Source: JACMLC01 sp963817025
GTDB lineage: Bacteria; Acidobacteriota; Blastocatellia; Pyrinomonadales; Pyrinomonadaceae
Assembly: GCA_963817025.1 (NCBI GenBank)
Contig: CAWFML010000004.1
Location: 1,612,001-1,676,000 of the forward strand
Reading direction: 5' to 3'
Length of the DNA stretch: 64,000 nt
Each line of letters starts with the position of its first letter. Positions within the stretch are counted from its first letter, which is position 1. Below, piece after piece: positions 26,120-34,641 of the stretch. Below the pieces are notes generated by a model. It was not told where the DNA came from and did no database searches. It worked only from the letters and a program-made list of their open reading frames with translations. The position numbers and the translations under genes are program-made.

Positions 26120-26152
26120 TACTCTTTTCTTTTGAGTGGAGAATAACTAACT

Positions 26153-26299
26153 ATGTCGAAACGCACTTTTCAACCTAACAATCGCCGCCGGGCCAAGACA
26201 CATGGATTCCGCGCGCGGATGGCGACAAAGAACGGGCGCTTAGTCATTAAGAGACGCCGTGCAAAGGGGCGCAAACGCCTGACTCCTTCGCATTACTAA
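26153..26299 (+). CDS. rpmH: 50S ribosomal protein L34
   Basis: 48 residues, MSKRTFQPNNRRRAKTHG at the start, ending TPSHY. Very basic, and the arrangement KRTFQPNNRRR...HGFRARM is the L34 signature. Start ATG 26153 follows GGAG nine bases upstream. First gene of the rpmH-rnpA-yidD-yidC operon, the standard order next to oriC. It is in the same frame as rnpA and ends 15 bases before it. Confidence 0.96.
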   Translation: MSKRTFQPNNRRRAKTHGFRARMATKNGRLVIKRRRAKGRKRLTPSHY

Positions 26300-26314
26300 G
26301 CACGTCGCAGATCT

Positions 26315-26689
26315 TTGTCTAAAAACACGCATCTACGCAATTCCAGCGAGTTCCGCCGTGTTTACACGCACGGCAAGAAATATGACGGGCACTTGATGTC
26401 CGCCTTTGTCTGTCCGAACGATTTAGCGCGCCACAGGTTTGGCATTACGGCTTCGCGCAAAGCTACGGGCCATGCTGTCGAGCGCAATCGTGCGAAGCGC
26501 CTGCTGCGCGAGATGTTTCGACAGAGCGGCGTCGAACTGGATTCGCTCAGCTTGCAGTATGACTGGGTGTTCAATGCCAGACGCGCCCTGTTAAGCGTGA
26601 AGGTGGCGGAGCCTTTGAAGGAATTTCAAAGGCTCGTCGCTTCCGTCGCGCGTGATGAGCGCAATGGTCTTTTCGCTGGCGGGAAGTAA
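26315..26689 (+). CDS. rnpA: Ribonuclease P protein component
   Basis: 124 residues with a TTG start; upstream in this frame is the rpmH stop, so no earlier start exists. The RNP motif is AVERNRAKRLLREMFR (about residues 53-68), which binds the RNase P RNA. The N-terminal LRNSSEFRRVYTHGKK is the family start. RnpA helps the catalytic RNA process tRNA 5' ends. The C-terminal ~15 residues are less conserved. It ends five bases before yidD. Confidence 0.93.
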   Translation: MSKNTHLRNSSEFRRVYTHGKKYDGHLMSAFVCPNDLARHRFGITASRKATGHAVERNRAKRLLREMFRQSGVELDSLSLQYDWVFNARRALLSVKVAEPLKEFQRLVASVARDERNGLFAGGK

Positions 26690-26694
26690 AGGCT

Positions 26695-26904
26695 GTGAGA
26701 TTTATTCTTGTTTCATTATTGAAGTTTTATAAAGCCGCCGTCTCGCCTTTGCTGCCGCCTTCATGTCGCTTTGTTCCGAGCTGTTCGGAGTATGCGCGTG
26801 AGGCTATAGAGCGTTACGGCGCTTTGCGCGGGAGCTGGAAGGGAACGCGCAGGCTGCTGCGCTGTCATCCTTTTCATCCGGGCGGCTACGATCCAGTCAA
26901 TTAA
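26695..26904 (+). CDS. yidD: Membrane protein insertion efficiency factor YidD
   Basis: 69 residues from GTG 26695. The family's core is present: FYKAAVSPLLPPSCRFVPSC, with the paired cysteines SCR and SCSEYA, then RRLLRCHPFHPGGYDPV. An amphipathic N-terminal helix places it on the inner membrane face. YidD aids YidC-dependent insertion, and yidC is the next gene. Confidence 0.93.
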   Translation: MRFILVSLLKFYKAAVSPLLPPSCRFVPSCSEYAREAIERYGALRGSWKGTRRLLRCHPFHPGGYDPVN

Positions 26905-26968
26905 GCAAAGTTATTTTTATCAGGTTCAAATTCTTTTTAGAACGTATTGATAGTTTAATAAAATTCAA

Positions 26969-28852
26969 ATGCAACAGAAGCGTTTCGTTTTCGCACTTTT
27001 AATCTCTACGGCGATTCTTTTCGGGTGGAACTATTTCTTTCCGCCGCAAACACAAAAACAAGATAATACCAACGCCTCCGCAGAGCAGACGCAGCCGTCC
27101 GCTTCCCCTTCGCCTCAAGCGACAGCCGGACAGCCGCAAGCCTCGCCACAACAGACGCCATCCACGGCTTCAGATTCGACTCCGCAGCGGACAATCATAA
27201 TCAAGACGCCGCTCTATGACGCGACGTTTGATACGCGCGGCGCGGTCGCCACGAGTTGGATTATTAAGAAGAATAAAGAGACGGGTCGTGGTCTGTATTC
27301 CATCGCGGGCACTAAGAATAATCCGCAGCCGTTGCAACTGATTTCGCAAGATGGAATAAAGAGAGAGCCGCGCGAAGCTCCGCTCCGTCTCGCAACAGGC
27401 GACGGCAGCATTGACGGTCTGCTCGTTTCTAAAAACTATACCGTCACGGGCGTTGAAGGAGATGGCAGCGAAGCTGTCCTCGATTTTTCGTCCGGTGAAA
27501 AACGTGTCGAGTTTGTCTTGCATGATGACAGCACGGGGCTGGATGTCGTCAAGGCTTTCACTTTTAATGCCGAGCGTTATGATGTGGGCGTTGATGTCAA
27601 ACTCACGCGCGGAGGTCAGCCTGTTCCGCAGGCACAGCTCGTCGTTGGGCCAAGCATCGGCGATCAGGGCGTTGCTCATTACAGCTTCTACTCCGTCGCG
27701 CCTGAAGGCATTTCCGTTGTTGATGGCAAGGCGCATCGTCTTCTTGCGCCGACCATTGAGAACGATGAAGAGGGCTGGCTCTTCAAATCAAAACGTCCCG
27801 GTGGGCCACACTATTACGCTCTGAACGGGGAGACGGATTGGGCCGGAGTCGGCGATACTTATTTTGCCATGGTCGCCGTTCCTTCGAGACGCTCGAAGGG
27901 GCTGGAATTTCGCACGACCAAATATCAACATGAAGCGAATGGAGTCAAAGAAGATAGATATTTACTCAACGCCTTTGTGCCGATTCCTGTTGATGGCAGC
28001 CGGACGCAGCTTTATGTTGGACCAAAAGATCACGACCTGCTGACCAATGCCAGCGCCACTATCGGTCAAGCGATGGGCCGCCCGATTGACCTGGAAGAAG
28101 CCATTGATTACGGTCTTTTCAGCACTGTTTCGCGTCCGCTGGCGGTTCCGATTCTGTGGTCCATTAAATGGCTTTATAGGGTTACGGGAAGCTATGGCAT
28201 CGCCATCATTCTGTTTACGATAGTTATCTATTCTCTCTTTTTCCCGCTCAAGTGGCGTTCGTCAAAGTCCATGAAAAAGGCGCAGAAGCTTGCGCCGCGC
28301 ATGAAAGAGTTGCAGGAGAAGATCAAGGGGACGAAGCCGAATGACCCGCGTTTGAAAGAGCTTCAGATGGAGCAACTGCGGCTGATGAAGGAGGGCAATC
28401 CGCTCGGCGGCTGTCTTCCGCTTTTGATTCAGATGCCTTTCCTCTTTGCGCTCTATCGCGCCATTACGATCTCGATAGATTTTCGTCAGGCCTCGTTTCT
28501 CTGGATTCCCGATTTGTCCGCCGCAGAGCCGTACATGATTCATATCCTGCCGCTCTTGATGGCCGGTTCGATGATCGTTCTGCAACTGATTACGCCTGCT
28601 CCTTCAGCCGACCCTTTGCAGCGCAAGATGATGGCGATAGGGATGCCGCTCTTCATGCTGTATATTCTCTGGAGCGCGCCCTCCGGGTTGCTGCTCTACT
28701 GGTTGGTCGGCAACATCGTCGGCTTCGGCCAGCAGGTTTTAATCAATCGCCTGACGAAGTCTGAGGATGATGAGGAGCCGCCGCCTGCGGAGAAGAAAGC
28801 TCAAATCAGACCTCCGAAGAAATTAAAAACTGCGCGTGTTTCCGAAGCCTAA
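26969..28852 (+). CDS. yidC: Membrane protein insertase YidC
   Basis: 627 residues, the long form with a large periplasmic domain. One membrane segment at the N-terminus (VFALLISTAILFGWNYFF), then a P/Q/S-rich linker and a beta-sandwich domain to about residue 370. Then come five membrane helices in the insertase core; the conserved block GGCLPLLIQMPFLFALYRAI lies near residue 484. YidC inserts inner membrane proteins alone or with SecYEG. Its C-terminal tail is basic (KKLKTARV), typical for ribosome contact. Next gene jag is 63 bases away. Confidence 0.96.
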   Translation: MQQKRFVFALLISTAILFGWNYFFPPQTQKQDNTNASAEQTQPSASPSPQATAGQPQASPQQTPSTASDSTPQRTIIIKTPLYDATFDTRGAVATSWIIKKNKETGRGLYSIAGTKNNPQPLQLISQDGIKREPREAPLRLATGDGSIDGLLVSKNYTVTGVEGDGSEAVLDFSSGEKRVEFVLHDDSTGLDVVKAFTFNAERYDVGVDVKLTRGGQPVPQAQLVVGPSIGDQGVAHYSFYSVAPEGISVVDGKAHRLLAPTIENDEEGWLFKSKRPGGPHYYALNGETDWAGVGDTYFAMVAVPSRRSKGLEFRTTKYQHEANGVKEDRYLLNAFVPIPVDGSRTQLYVGPKDHDLLTNASATIGQAMGRPIDLEEAIDYGLFSTVSRPLAVPILWSIKWLYRVTGSYGIAIILFTIVIYSLFFPLKWRSSKSMKKAQKLAPRMKELQEKIKGTKPNDPRLKELQMEQLRLMKEGNPLGGCLPLLIQMPFLFALYRAITISIDFRQASFLWIPDLSAAEPYMIHILPLLMAGSMIVLQLITPAPSADPLQRKMMAIGMPLFMLYILWSAPSGLLLYWLVGNIVGFGQQVLINRLTKSEDDEEPPPAEKKAQIRPPKKLKTARVSEA

Positions 28853-28915
28853 ATTTTAAGAGCGAAGCCGCGCCCTTGATTGGTCCAATCCTTGGTCCAG
28901 AGAATTTGTAAGAAG

Positions 28916-29380
28916 ATGAACGAAGCATGTAATCAATCTCAAGAGTTTCTCAACGCGATCTTCAGTGCCGCCGGTTTCGATTTGCAGGCGAGCGCAGTTG
29001 AATCCGAGAGCGGCTGTCTGCTGAACATTGATGGTCACGATGCCTCGCTTCTGCTCAACGAAGGGGGCGAGCTGTTGGAAGCTTTACAGCATCTCGCCAA
29101 TCAAGTCTTCGGACGCGCGCTTCCGCAGGGCGAGCGCATTGTTTGCGATGTAGAGAATTTTCGCGCGACACGCGAAGCCGAGCTGCGCGCGATGGCACGG
29201 CATGCGGCAGAGCGCGTGCGTAAAGCCGGAGGCGCATTTACCTTTGGCCCAATGATTGCCAACGAGCGCCGCGTCATACACCTGACCCTTGCCGCAGAAG
29301 AAGACCTTCACACAGAGTCTATCGGCGAAGGCGTGGCGCGCCGTCTCAGAGTCACGCTGAAAGATTCCTCCACACATTAA
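28916..29380 (+). CDS. jag: Jag/KhpB-like KH-R3H RNA-binding protein
   Basis: 154 residues from ATG 28916; a TTG at 28880 could add 12 residues. It has a KH-like part (about residues 20-85) and an R3H domain with the R-x3-H motif RRVIH (about 119) and TESIGEGVARRLRV at the end. The Jag N-terminal domain found in firmicute homologues is absent. Its place after yidC is the usual one; it probably binds small RNAs or mRNAs. The start is uncertain. Confidence 0.85.
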   Translation: MNEACNQSQEFLNAIFSAAGFDLQASAVESESGCLLNIDGHDASLLLNEGGELLEALQHLANQVFGRALPQGERIVCDVENFRATREAELRAMARHAAERVRKAGGAFTFGPMIANERRVIHLTLAAEEDLHTESIGEGVARRLRVTLKDSSTH

Positions 29381-29439
29381 TTTTCTTTCGCCTGCTCCGC
29401 AGCTATGAGTTTGCTGCCGGATGTTTTATCTTGCAGGAA

Positions 29440-30807
29440 ATGCCAGCCACTGACACCATCGTCGCTTTAGCCACTCCGCCCGGTCGCAGCGGCATCGGCA
29501 TCATTCGTTTGAGTGGCCCACAATCGCTCGACATCACGCGCCTTCTGATTCGTGATGCTCAATTCTCACCGCAAGCTAATCATGCGTCTTTAAAAACCGT
29601 TTGCGTTCCAGAGACCGGAGAAGTTCTGGATCAGGCTCTGATAACCTTCTTCAAATCGCCGCATTCGTTCACGGGTGAAGACATCGTCGAGCTGAGTTGT
29701 CATGGCTCACCTGTGCTGCTGCGTCGGCTTGTGGATTTGATTTTAAGTCTCGATGCGCGTGCTGCCGGGCCGGGCGAATTTACCCTGCGCGCTGTCGCCA
29801 ATGGAAGGTTGAATCTCTCTCAGGCAGAAGCCGTGCGCGACCTTATCAACGCGCAGACGGATGCTGCCGCGCGACAGGCAGCACGACAGATGAAGGGCGA
29901 GCTGTCTACGCGTCTGCAACCCGTCAAGGATGCTCTGCTGGACATCATTATCCTGCTGGAATCCTCCATTGAATTCGTAGAGGACGACTTGCCTGAGGTT
30001 GCTTTAGAACAGCTTGAGGCAAATCTCTCAAATCTTATCCGCAGTCTGGCCGAATTGTCTGCCACCTTTCGGAGCGGAAGACTCTTGCGCGATGGTCTTA
30101 AAGTGACCCTTGCAGGTCGGCCTAATGTGGGTAAGTCCAGTGTTTTCAATAGTTTACTGTCCGCCGATAGAGCCATCGTGACAGATATTCCGGGGACTAC
30201 GCGAGACAGTTTAAGTGAATTGGTAAGCCTGCATGGCATTCCTGTTCTACTGACTGATACAGCGGGAATGCGCGCGACTGTGGACAAAATTGAAAACATG
30301 GGCGTTGAACGCACACGCAGGGCTATGGCGGATGCAGACCTCATTGTCGTAGTGCTTGACGGAACACAGGTTTTGACTGGAGAAGATACGGAGATTCTGG
30401 CCGAAGTTGAAGACAGGCTTCATCTTATCGCTCTTAACAAGAAGGACTTGAACTCATTTAAGAATGAGTTGCGGGAACAGTTTAACGCGCATGAATCGGT
30501 CGTCGAAGTGTCTGCCAAGACGGGCCGGGGGCTGGATTCCCTTCGAGATGCTATAATAGCTCCATTCGCCGCACGCGATTCGCATGATACAGGGCTGCTG
30601 ATTACGGATGCGCGCCACTTCGATTTGCTCCAACGCGCGCAAATCGCTCTGGAGTCTTCCAGCCATCTGCTTAAAACGCGTGCCAGCGAAGAGCTTGTGT
30701 TGGTCGGTCTGCATGATGCTCTGCGTTTTTTGGGCGAGATTACCGGGGAAACGACGCCGGATGACATTCTGTCAAGGATTTTCAGCACATTTTGCATAGG
30801 TAAGTAG
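29440..30807 (+). CDS. mnmE: tRNA modification GTPase MnmE
   Basis: 455 residues from ATG 29440, with TTG 29431 as alternative. N-terminal tetrahydrofolate-binding domain begins DTIVALATPPGRSGIGIIR. The G domain has GRPNVGKSSVFNSL (about residue 227), IPGTTRD, DTAGMR and NKKD. The C-terminus ends FCIGK, with the required cysteine. MnmE with MnmG makes the 5-aminomethyl-type groups on U34 of tRNAs. The stop is separated from the mnmG ATG by two bases. Confidence 0.96.
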   Translation: MPATDTIVALATPPGRSGIGIIRLSGPQSLDITRLLIRDAQFSPQANHASLKTVCVPETGEVLDQALITFFKSPHSFTGEDIVELSCHGSPVLLRRLVDLILSLDARAAGPGEFTLRAVANGRLNLSQAEAVRDLINAQTDAAARQAARQMKGELSTRLQPVKDALLDIIILLESSIEFVEDDLPEVALEQLEANLSNLIRSLAELSATFRSGRLLRDGLKVTLAGRPNVGKSSVFNSLLSADRAIVTDIPGTTRDSLSELVSLHGIPVLLTDTAGMRATVDKIENMGVERTRRAMADADLIVVVLDGTQVLTGEDTEILAEVEDRLHLIALNKKDLNSFKNELREQFNAHESVVEVSAKTGRGLDSLRDAIIAPFAARDSHDTGLLITDARHFDLLQRAQIALESSSHLLKTRASEELVLVGLHDALRFLGEITGETTPDDILSRIFSTFCIGK

Positions 30808-30809
30808 TG

Positions 30810-32690
30810 ATGAACGGTTTTGACGAAGTTTTTGATGTGATAGTGATCGGAGCAGGCCATGCCGGATGCGAGGCTGCATCGGCGGCGGCTCGACTGGGCG
30901 CGCAGACCGCGTTGGTGACGCTCAATTTAGACCTCATCGGGCAGATGTCTTGCAATCCGGCCATCGGTGGGATCGCTAAAGGTCATCTGGTGCGTGAGAT
31001 AGATGCTCTGGGCGGCATTATGGGCCGTGTTATTGATCGCACAGGGATACAATTTCGCCTACTAAATCGTTCACGTGGCCCAGCCGTGCAGTCTCCACGT
31101 GCACAGGCTGACCGCGCACTTTACCGCAAAGAGATGCGGCGAACTCTTGAAGCAACGCCGAATCTACATCTGCGGCAAGGCTTGGTTACAGAGCTAATTG
31201 TTGAAAATGCAAGCGTTTATGGCGTCGAGTTGCAAGATTCGCGCCGTTTTCGCGCCTCTGCTGTAGTGGTTGCTACTGGAACTTTTCTTAATGGATTAAT
31301 CCACACGGGACGGCGAACTTATACGGCAGGGCGTGCCGGGGAGCCTGCCTCCATAGAGTTGGCAGAGAGTTTGAAAAGCTTAGGATTTCCTGTCGGAAGA
31401 CTTAAGACAGGGACGCCTCCACGACTTGATGGACGGACGATTGACTGGGATGCTTTTGAACCACAGCCAGCGGATGAGCGGCCCGTTCCCTTCTCCTTCT
31501 CGACAGATAGCATAGAGCAGCCGCAGATTACCTGCCATATAGGCTATACGACAGATGCTGTTCATGATGCCATACGGGAAAATCTTCAGGAATCTCCGCT
31601 CTATTCAGGGAAAATTAAGGGAGTCGGCCCGCGTTATTGCCCTTCTATAGAGGATAAAGTAGTAAAATTTGCCGATAAAAACCGCCACCAGTTATTTTTG
31701 GAGCCTGAAGGGCATGATACAAACGAAGTTTATTTGAACGGTTTTTCTACTTCTCTGCCGGCAGACCTCCAACAAGAGCTGGTTCACATGATTCCCGGCC
31801 TCAGCCACGCCAGAATTATCCGTCCGGGCTATGCTATTGAGTACGATTATGTTGACCCGCGAGAATTGACGCATTTTCTTGAGACCGTGCGCGTCAAAGG
31901 ACTGTTTCACGCGGGACAGATAAACGGCACTACCGGATATGAAGAAGCTGCTTGCCAGGGGTTGATGGCGGGCATCAATGCTGCCCTTGCTGTGCAGGGG
32001 CGCGAGGGCTTGCGCCTACAGCGGCATGAATCTTATATCGGAGTCCTGATCGACGATCTGATTACTCAAGGTGTAGACGAGCCTTATCGCATTTTCACCT
32101 CGCGCGCCGAATACAGGCTGGCTCTACGCTATGATAACGCAGATGCCCGGCTCTCCCCGTATGGACGTGAGCTTGGTCTGGTAGGCGATTCCTGCTGGGA
32201 ACGTTTTAACTGCCGTCAGGATCATCTGGCTAATCTCCGTGCTGCGCTCGAACTGACACGGCTCAAACGCTCTCAGGCCGAATATGCCGCGCTTTCCATG
32301 TCTCTAGGCGTTGATCTTGGAGATTCTATTACTTTGGCACAACTCGCGCATAGACCAAATGTGACGGCGCAACTCATACAATCGCTGCTTCCATCCGAAC
32401 TCCGAAACGCCGGTAGCCTGTCTGACCTCGAATCCGCGCTAGCAGATTCTCTGTATAGCGGATATTTGGAGGCTCAGCAGGCTACATTCAAGCGTCTATA
32501 TCAAAACGACGGGCTGCGTATTCCCAAAGACTTTGATTTTCGCTCTATTAGTGGACTCTCGCACGAAATGATGGATAGATTAGAGCGCGCGCGCCCGCAG
32601 AATTTCGGTCAGGCACGCCAGATTCCCGGTCTCACACCAGCTGCTCTCTCTACACTGCTTGTCAGCCTGAACATACAGCAAGCCGCTTAA
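30810..32690 (+). CDS. mnmG: tRNA uridine 5-carboxymethylaminomethyl modification enzyme MnmG (GidA)
   Basis: 626 residues from ATG 30810; a GTG at 30807 overlaps the mnmE stop. FAD motif IVIGAGHAGCEAA (about residue 10), the family patch NPAIGGIAKGHLVREIDALG (about residue 46) and GTPPRLDG follow. C-terminal helical domain ends in a typical TPAALSTLLVSL. MnmG is the FAD/NADH partner of MnmE. A split parS-like palindrome follows within 10 bases. Confidence 0.96.
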   Translation: MNGFDEVFDVIVIGAGHAGCEAASAAARLGAQTALVTLNLDLIGQMSCNPAIGGIAKGHLVREIDALGGIMGRVIDRTGIQFRLLNRSRGPAVQSPRAQADRALYRKEMRRTLEATPNLHLRQGLVTELIVENASVYGVELQDSRRFRASAVVVATGTFLNGLIHTGRRTYTAGRAGEPASIELAESLKSLGFPVGRLKTGTPPRLDGRTIDWDAFEPQPADERPVPFSFSTDSIEQPQITCHIGYTTDAVHDAIRENLQESPLYSGKIKGVGPRYCPSIEDKVVKFADKNRHQLFLEPEGHDTNEVYLNGFSTSLPADLQQELVHMIPGLSHARIIRPGYAIEYDYVDPRELTHFLETVRVKGLFHAGQINGTTGYEEAACQGLMAGINAALAVQGREGLRLQRHESYIGVLIDDLITQGVDEPYRIFTSRAEYRLALRYDNADARLSPYGRELGLVGDSCWERFNCRQDHLANLRAALELTRLKRSQAEYAALSMSLGVDLGDSITLAQLAHRPNVTAQLIQSLLPSELRNAGSLSDLESALADSLYSGYLEAQQATFKRLYQNDGLRIPKDFDFRSISGLSHEMMDRLERARPQNFGQARQIPGLTPAALSTLLVSLNIQQAA

Positions 32691-32699
32691 AATCTCATA

Positions 32700-32759
32700 A
32701 TGTTTCACGTGTCCCGCTGGCGAGCCACGCTTCCAGCCGGAATGGGATACGTGAAACAT
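32700..32759. promoter_or_regulatory. parS-like split palindrome before parAB
   Basis: Left arm ATGTTTCACGTGTCCC (32700-32715) pairs with GGGATACGTGAAACAT (32744-32759) with one mismatch. TGTTTCACGTG is the first 11 bases of the parS consensus TGTTTCACGTGAAACA, and ACGTGAAACA is its last ten. So the two halves of a parS occur 37 bases apart in opposite arms, rather than as one 16-base site. It lies ~110 bases upstream of parA. It could be a ParB site, or a hairpin terminator of mnmG. Confidence 0.55.
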
Positions 32760-32871
32760 CTTAAATTTTGCCTCTTTGCCACAAAAATGTAGCGCAGTGC
32801 CTTAGGTTATGATAGTTTACGCGCAAGTTTTTAGTTAGTCTTGCCATTTTTACAGCTCGAAGACCGTTAAA

Positions 32872-33696
32872 ATGACCAAAATCATAGCTGTAGCAAACCA
32901 AAAGGGCGGAGTTGGAAAGACAACCACGGCTGTCAACTTGGCGGCTGCATTAGCTGTGGCGGACGTGAGAGTTCTCCTCGTGGATGCGGATCCACAGGCA
33001 AATGCTACCTCCGGCGTCGGCATACAGCGTGGAAGCTTTCGTCGCAGCCTGTATAACGCTCTGATCTTAAACGAACCCATTCAGAACATAATTCTGACGA
33101 CAGAGATTCCGTTGCTTCACGTGCTTCCATCGGATAAGAATTTGACGGGAGCCGAGGTGGAACTCGTTGACACAGAGAAACGTGAATATAAGCTTCAAGA
33201 GCTGCTTAGGAGCATTGCGAGCAATTACGATTTTATTATTATTGATTGCCCTCCCTCCCTCGGACTGCTCACCTTGAATGCTTTGACTGTCGCTGATTCT
33301 CTGCTCGTTCCGATTCAGTGCGAGTATTTTGCGTTGGAGGGCGTGACAGAGCTTTTCGATACTCTGGCGCGAATCAGGCGCGTGCTGAACCCTGGGCTGA
33401 CGATAGAAGGGCTGCTATTGACCATGTATGACGAGCGCACAAATCTCTCTGCGGCTGTCGCAGCCGATTTGAGGGATTTTTACGGGCAGCAGGTTTTGAC
33501 GACTTTTATTCCGCGAAATGTGCGACTGGCAGAGGCTCCGAGTCACGGTAAACCCATTATTCTCTATGATATACGCTCCCGTGGCGCGGAAAGCTATCTT
33601 CAGTTGGCAAAGGAGATTATGACCCATGACAAGAAGAGCACTAGGCCGGGGATTGAACGCACTGCTGTCGGATACGGCGGCGACCTCCAGCAATGA
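32872..33696 (+). CDS. parA: Chromosome partitioning ATPase ParA (Soj)
   Basis: 274 residues. Deviant Walker A QKGGVGKTTTAVNLA (about residue 10), VDADPQAN (about 40) and Walker B FIIIDCPPSLGLLTLNAL (about 119). The N-terminus MTKIIAVANQKGG is the standard Soj start. ParA binds DNA as an ATP dimer and positions origins through ParB. It shares 71 bases with parB in a different frame, so its last ~23 residues overlap parB. Confidence 0.95.
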   Translation: MTKIIAVANQKGGVGKTTTAVNLAAALAVADVRVLLVDADPQANATSGVGIQRGSFRRSLYNALILNEPIQNIILTTEIPLLHVLPSDKNLTGAEVELVDTEKREYKLQELLRSIASNYDFIIIDCPPSLGLLTLNALTVADSLLVPIQCEYFALEGVTELFDTLARIRRVLNPGLTIEGLLLTMYDERTNLSAAVAADLRDFYGQQVLTTFIPRNVRLAEAPSHGKPIILYDIRSRGAESYLQLAKEIMTHDKKSTRPGIERTAVGYGGDLQQ

Positions 33697-34513
33697 GGAT
33701 TTTATAGAGATTGACATAGACCTCATTGACCCCAGCCCTGCACAGCCACGCACACATTTCGACGAAGGCCGGTTACAAGAACTGGCGCAATCCATTCGCT
33801 CAAACGGGATTGTTCAGCCCCTGCTTGTGCGCCGCAGAGGAATGCGTTATCAGCTTGTGGCGGGCGAGAGAAGATGGCGCGCGGCACAACGCGCAGAGCT
33901 TGCACGCGTCCCGGCCATAGTCCGTGACATTCCGGATGACAAGCTTCTTGAGCTAGCTCTTATTGAAAACATACAACGTCAGGAACTTAATGCCATTGAA
34001 GAAGCGCTTGCCTATAAAAGACTTATTGAAACCCTCGGTCTGACGCAGGAAATGGTCGCCCAGCGCGTCGGCAGAGACCGGTCTTTCGTTACTAACTATT
34101 TGCGTTTATTACGTTTACCTCAAGATATTCAATCTCTCGTCGAAGAAGAAAAGATTTCTATGGGGCATGCACGCGCGCTGCTTGGGGTGGATGATGCGGA
34201 CATTCAGCGGCGTGTCGCGCTCAATATTGTAGAGCAATCTTTATCTGTTCGTGAGACGGAGCGAACCATCAAACGAATTATTGCCGGCGATAGTCCTGCG
34301 GCAGCAACTATGCGCGCAACTACCAGTCAGGATGACGCGAACGTGCGCTCGGCGGAAAATAAGCTTCGCCGTCGCTTTGGGACACAGGTCAGAATTATGC
34401 CAAGCCAGAAAGGCGAAGGCGGAAAAATCGAGATCGAATATTATAACGACGGCGATCTGGATCGTTTGTATCAATTATTAGCGGGCGCGCAAGAAACTCC
34501 TAAAGCCGTTTAG
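33626..34513 (+). CDS. parB: Chromosome partitioning protein ParB
   Basis: 295 residues. N-terminus ALGRGLNALLSD is the ParA-contacting motif. IDPSPAQPRTHF and the CTP-binding GERRWRAAQRA follow, then the helix-turn-helix (MVAQRVGRDRSFVTNYLRLL, about residue 145) that binds parS. C-terminal dimer domain ends with IEIEYYNDGDLDRLYQLL. Starts inside parA and is probably translated by coupling. It is expected to load at the parS-like site at 32700. Confidence 0.95.
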   Translation: MTRRALGRGLNALLSDTAATSSNEDFIEIDIDLIDPSPAQPRTHFDEGRLQELAQSIRSNGIVQPLLVRRRGMRYQLVAGERRWRAAQRAELARVPAIVRDIPDDKLLELALIENIQRQELNAIEEALAYKRLIETLGLTQEMVAQRVGRDRSFVTNYLRLLRLPQDIQSLVEEEKISMGHARALLGVDDADIQRRVALNIVEQSLSVRETERTIKRIIAGDSPAAATMRATTSQDDANVRSAENKLRRRFGTQVRIMPSQKGEGGKIEIEYYNDGDLDRLYQLLAGAQETPKAV

Positions 34514-34641
34514 CCACTTCTACTTCATGAAATTCTTTTTAGAGTCTATATAAATCTACGTTTTCCCTGCAAAATTACTCATCAACCGCTATAATCTTAT
34601 TTTGAATAAGGTGCTCGTACTTTTCCAGCTTACAAAGTAAA

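Larger units (their letters stand above)
25430..26152. other. dnaA-rpmH intergenic region with second DnaA-box cluster
   Basis: 723 bases without a gene; the short open frames here match nothing. Close to dnaA it holds three boxes, TTTTCCACA at 25605 and 25617 and TGTGGAAAA at 25630. Two more segments are A+T-rich (25650-25700 and 25745-25895). Divergent promoters for dnaA and rpmH must lie here. It may be a second half of a bipartite origin. Confidence 0.65.
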
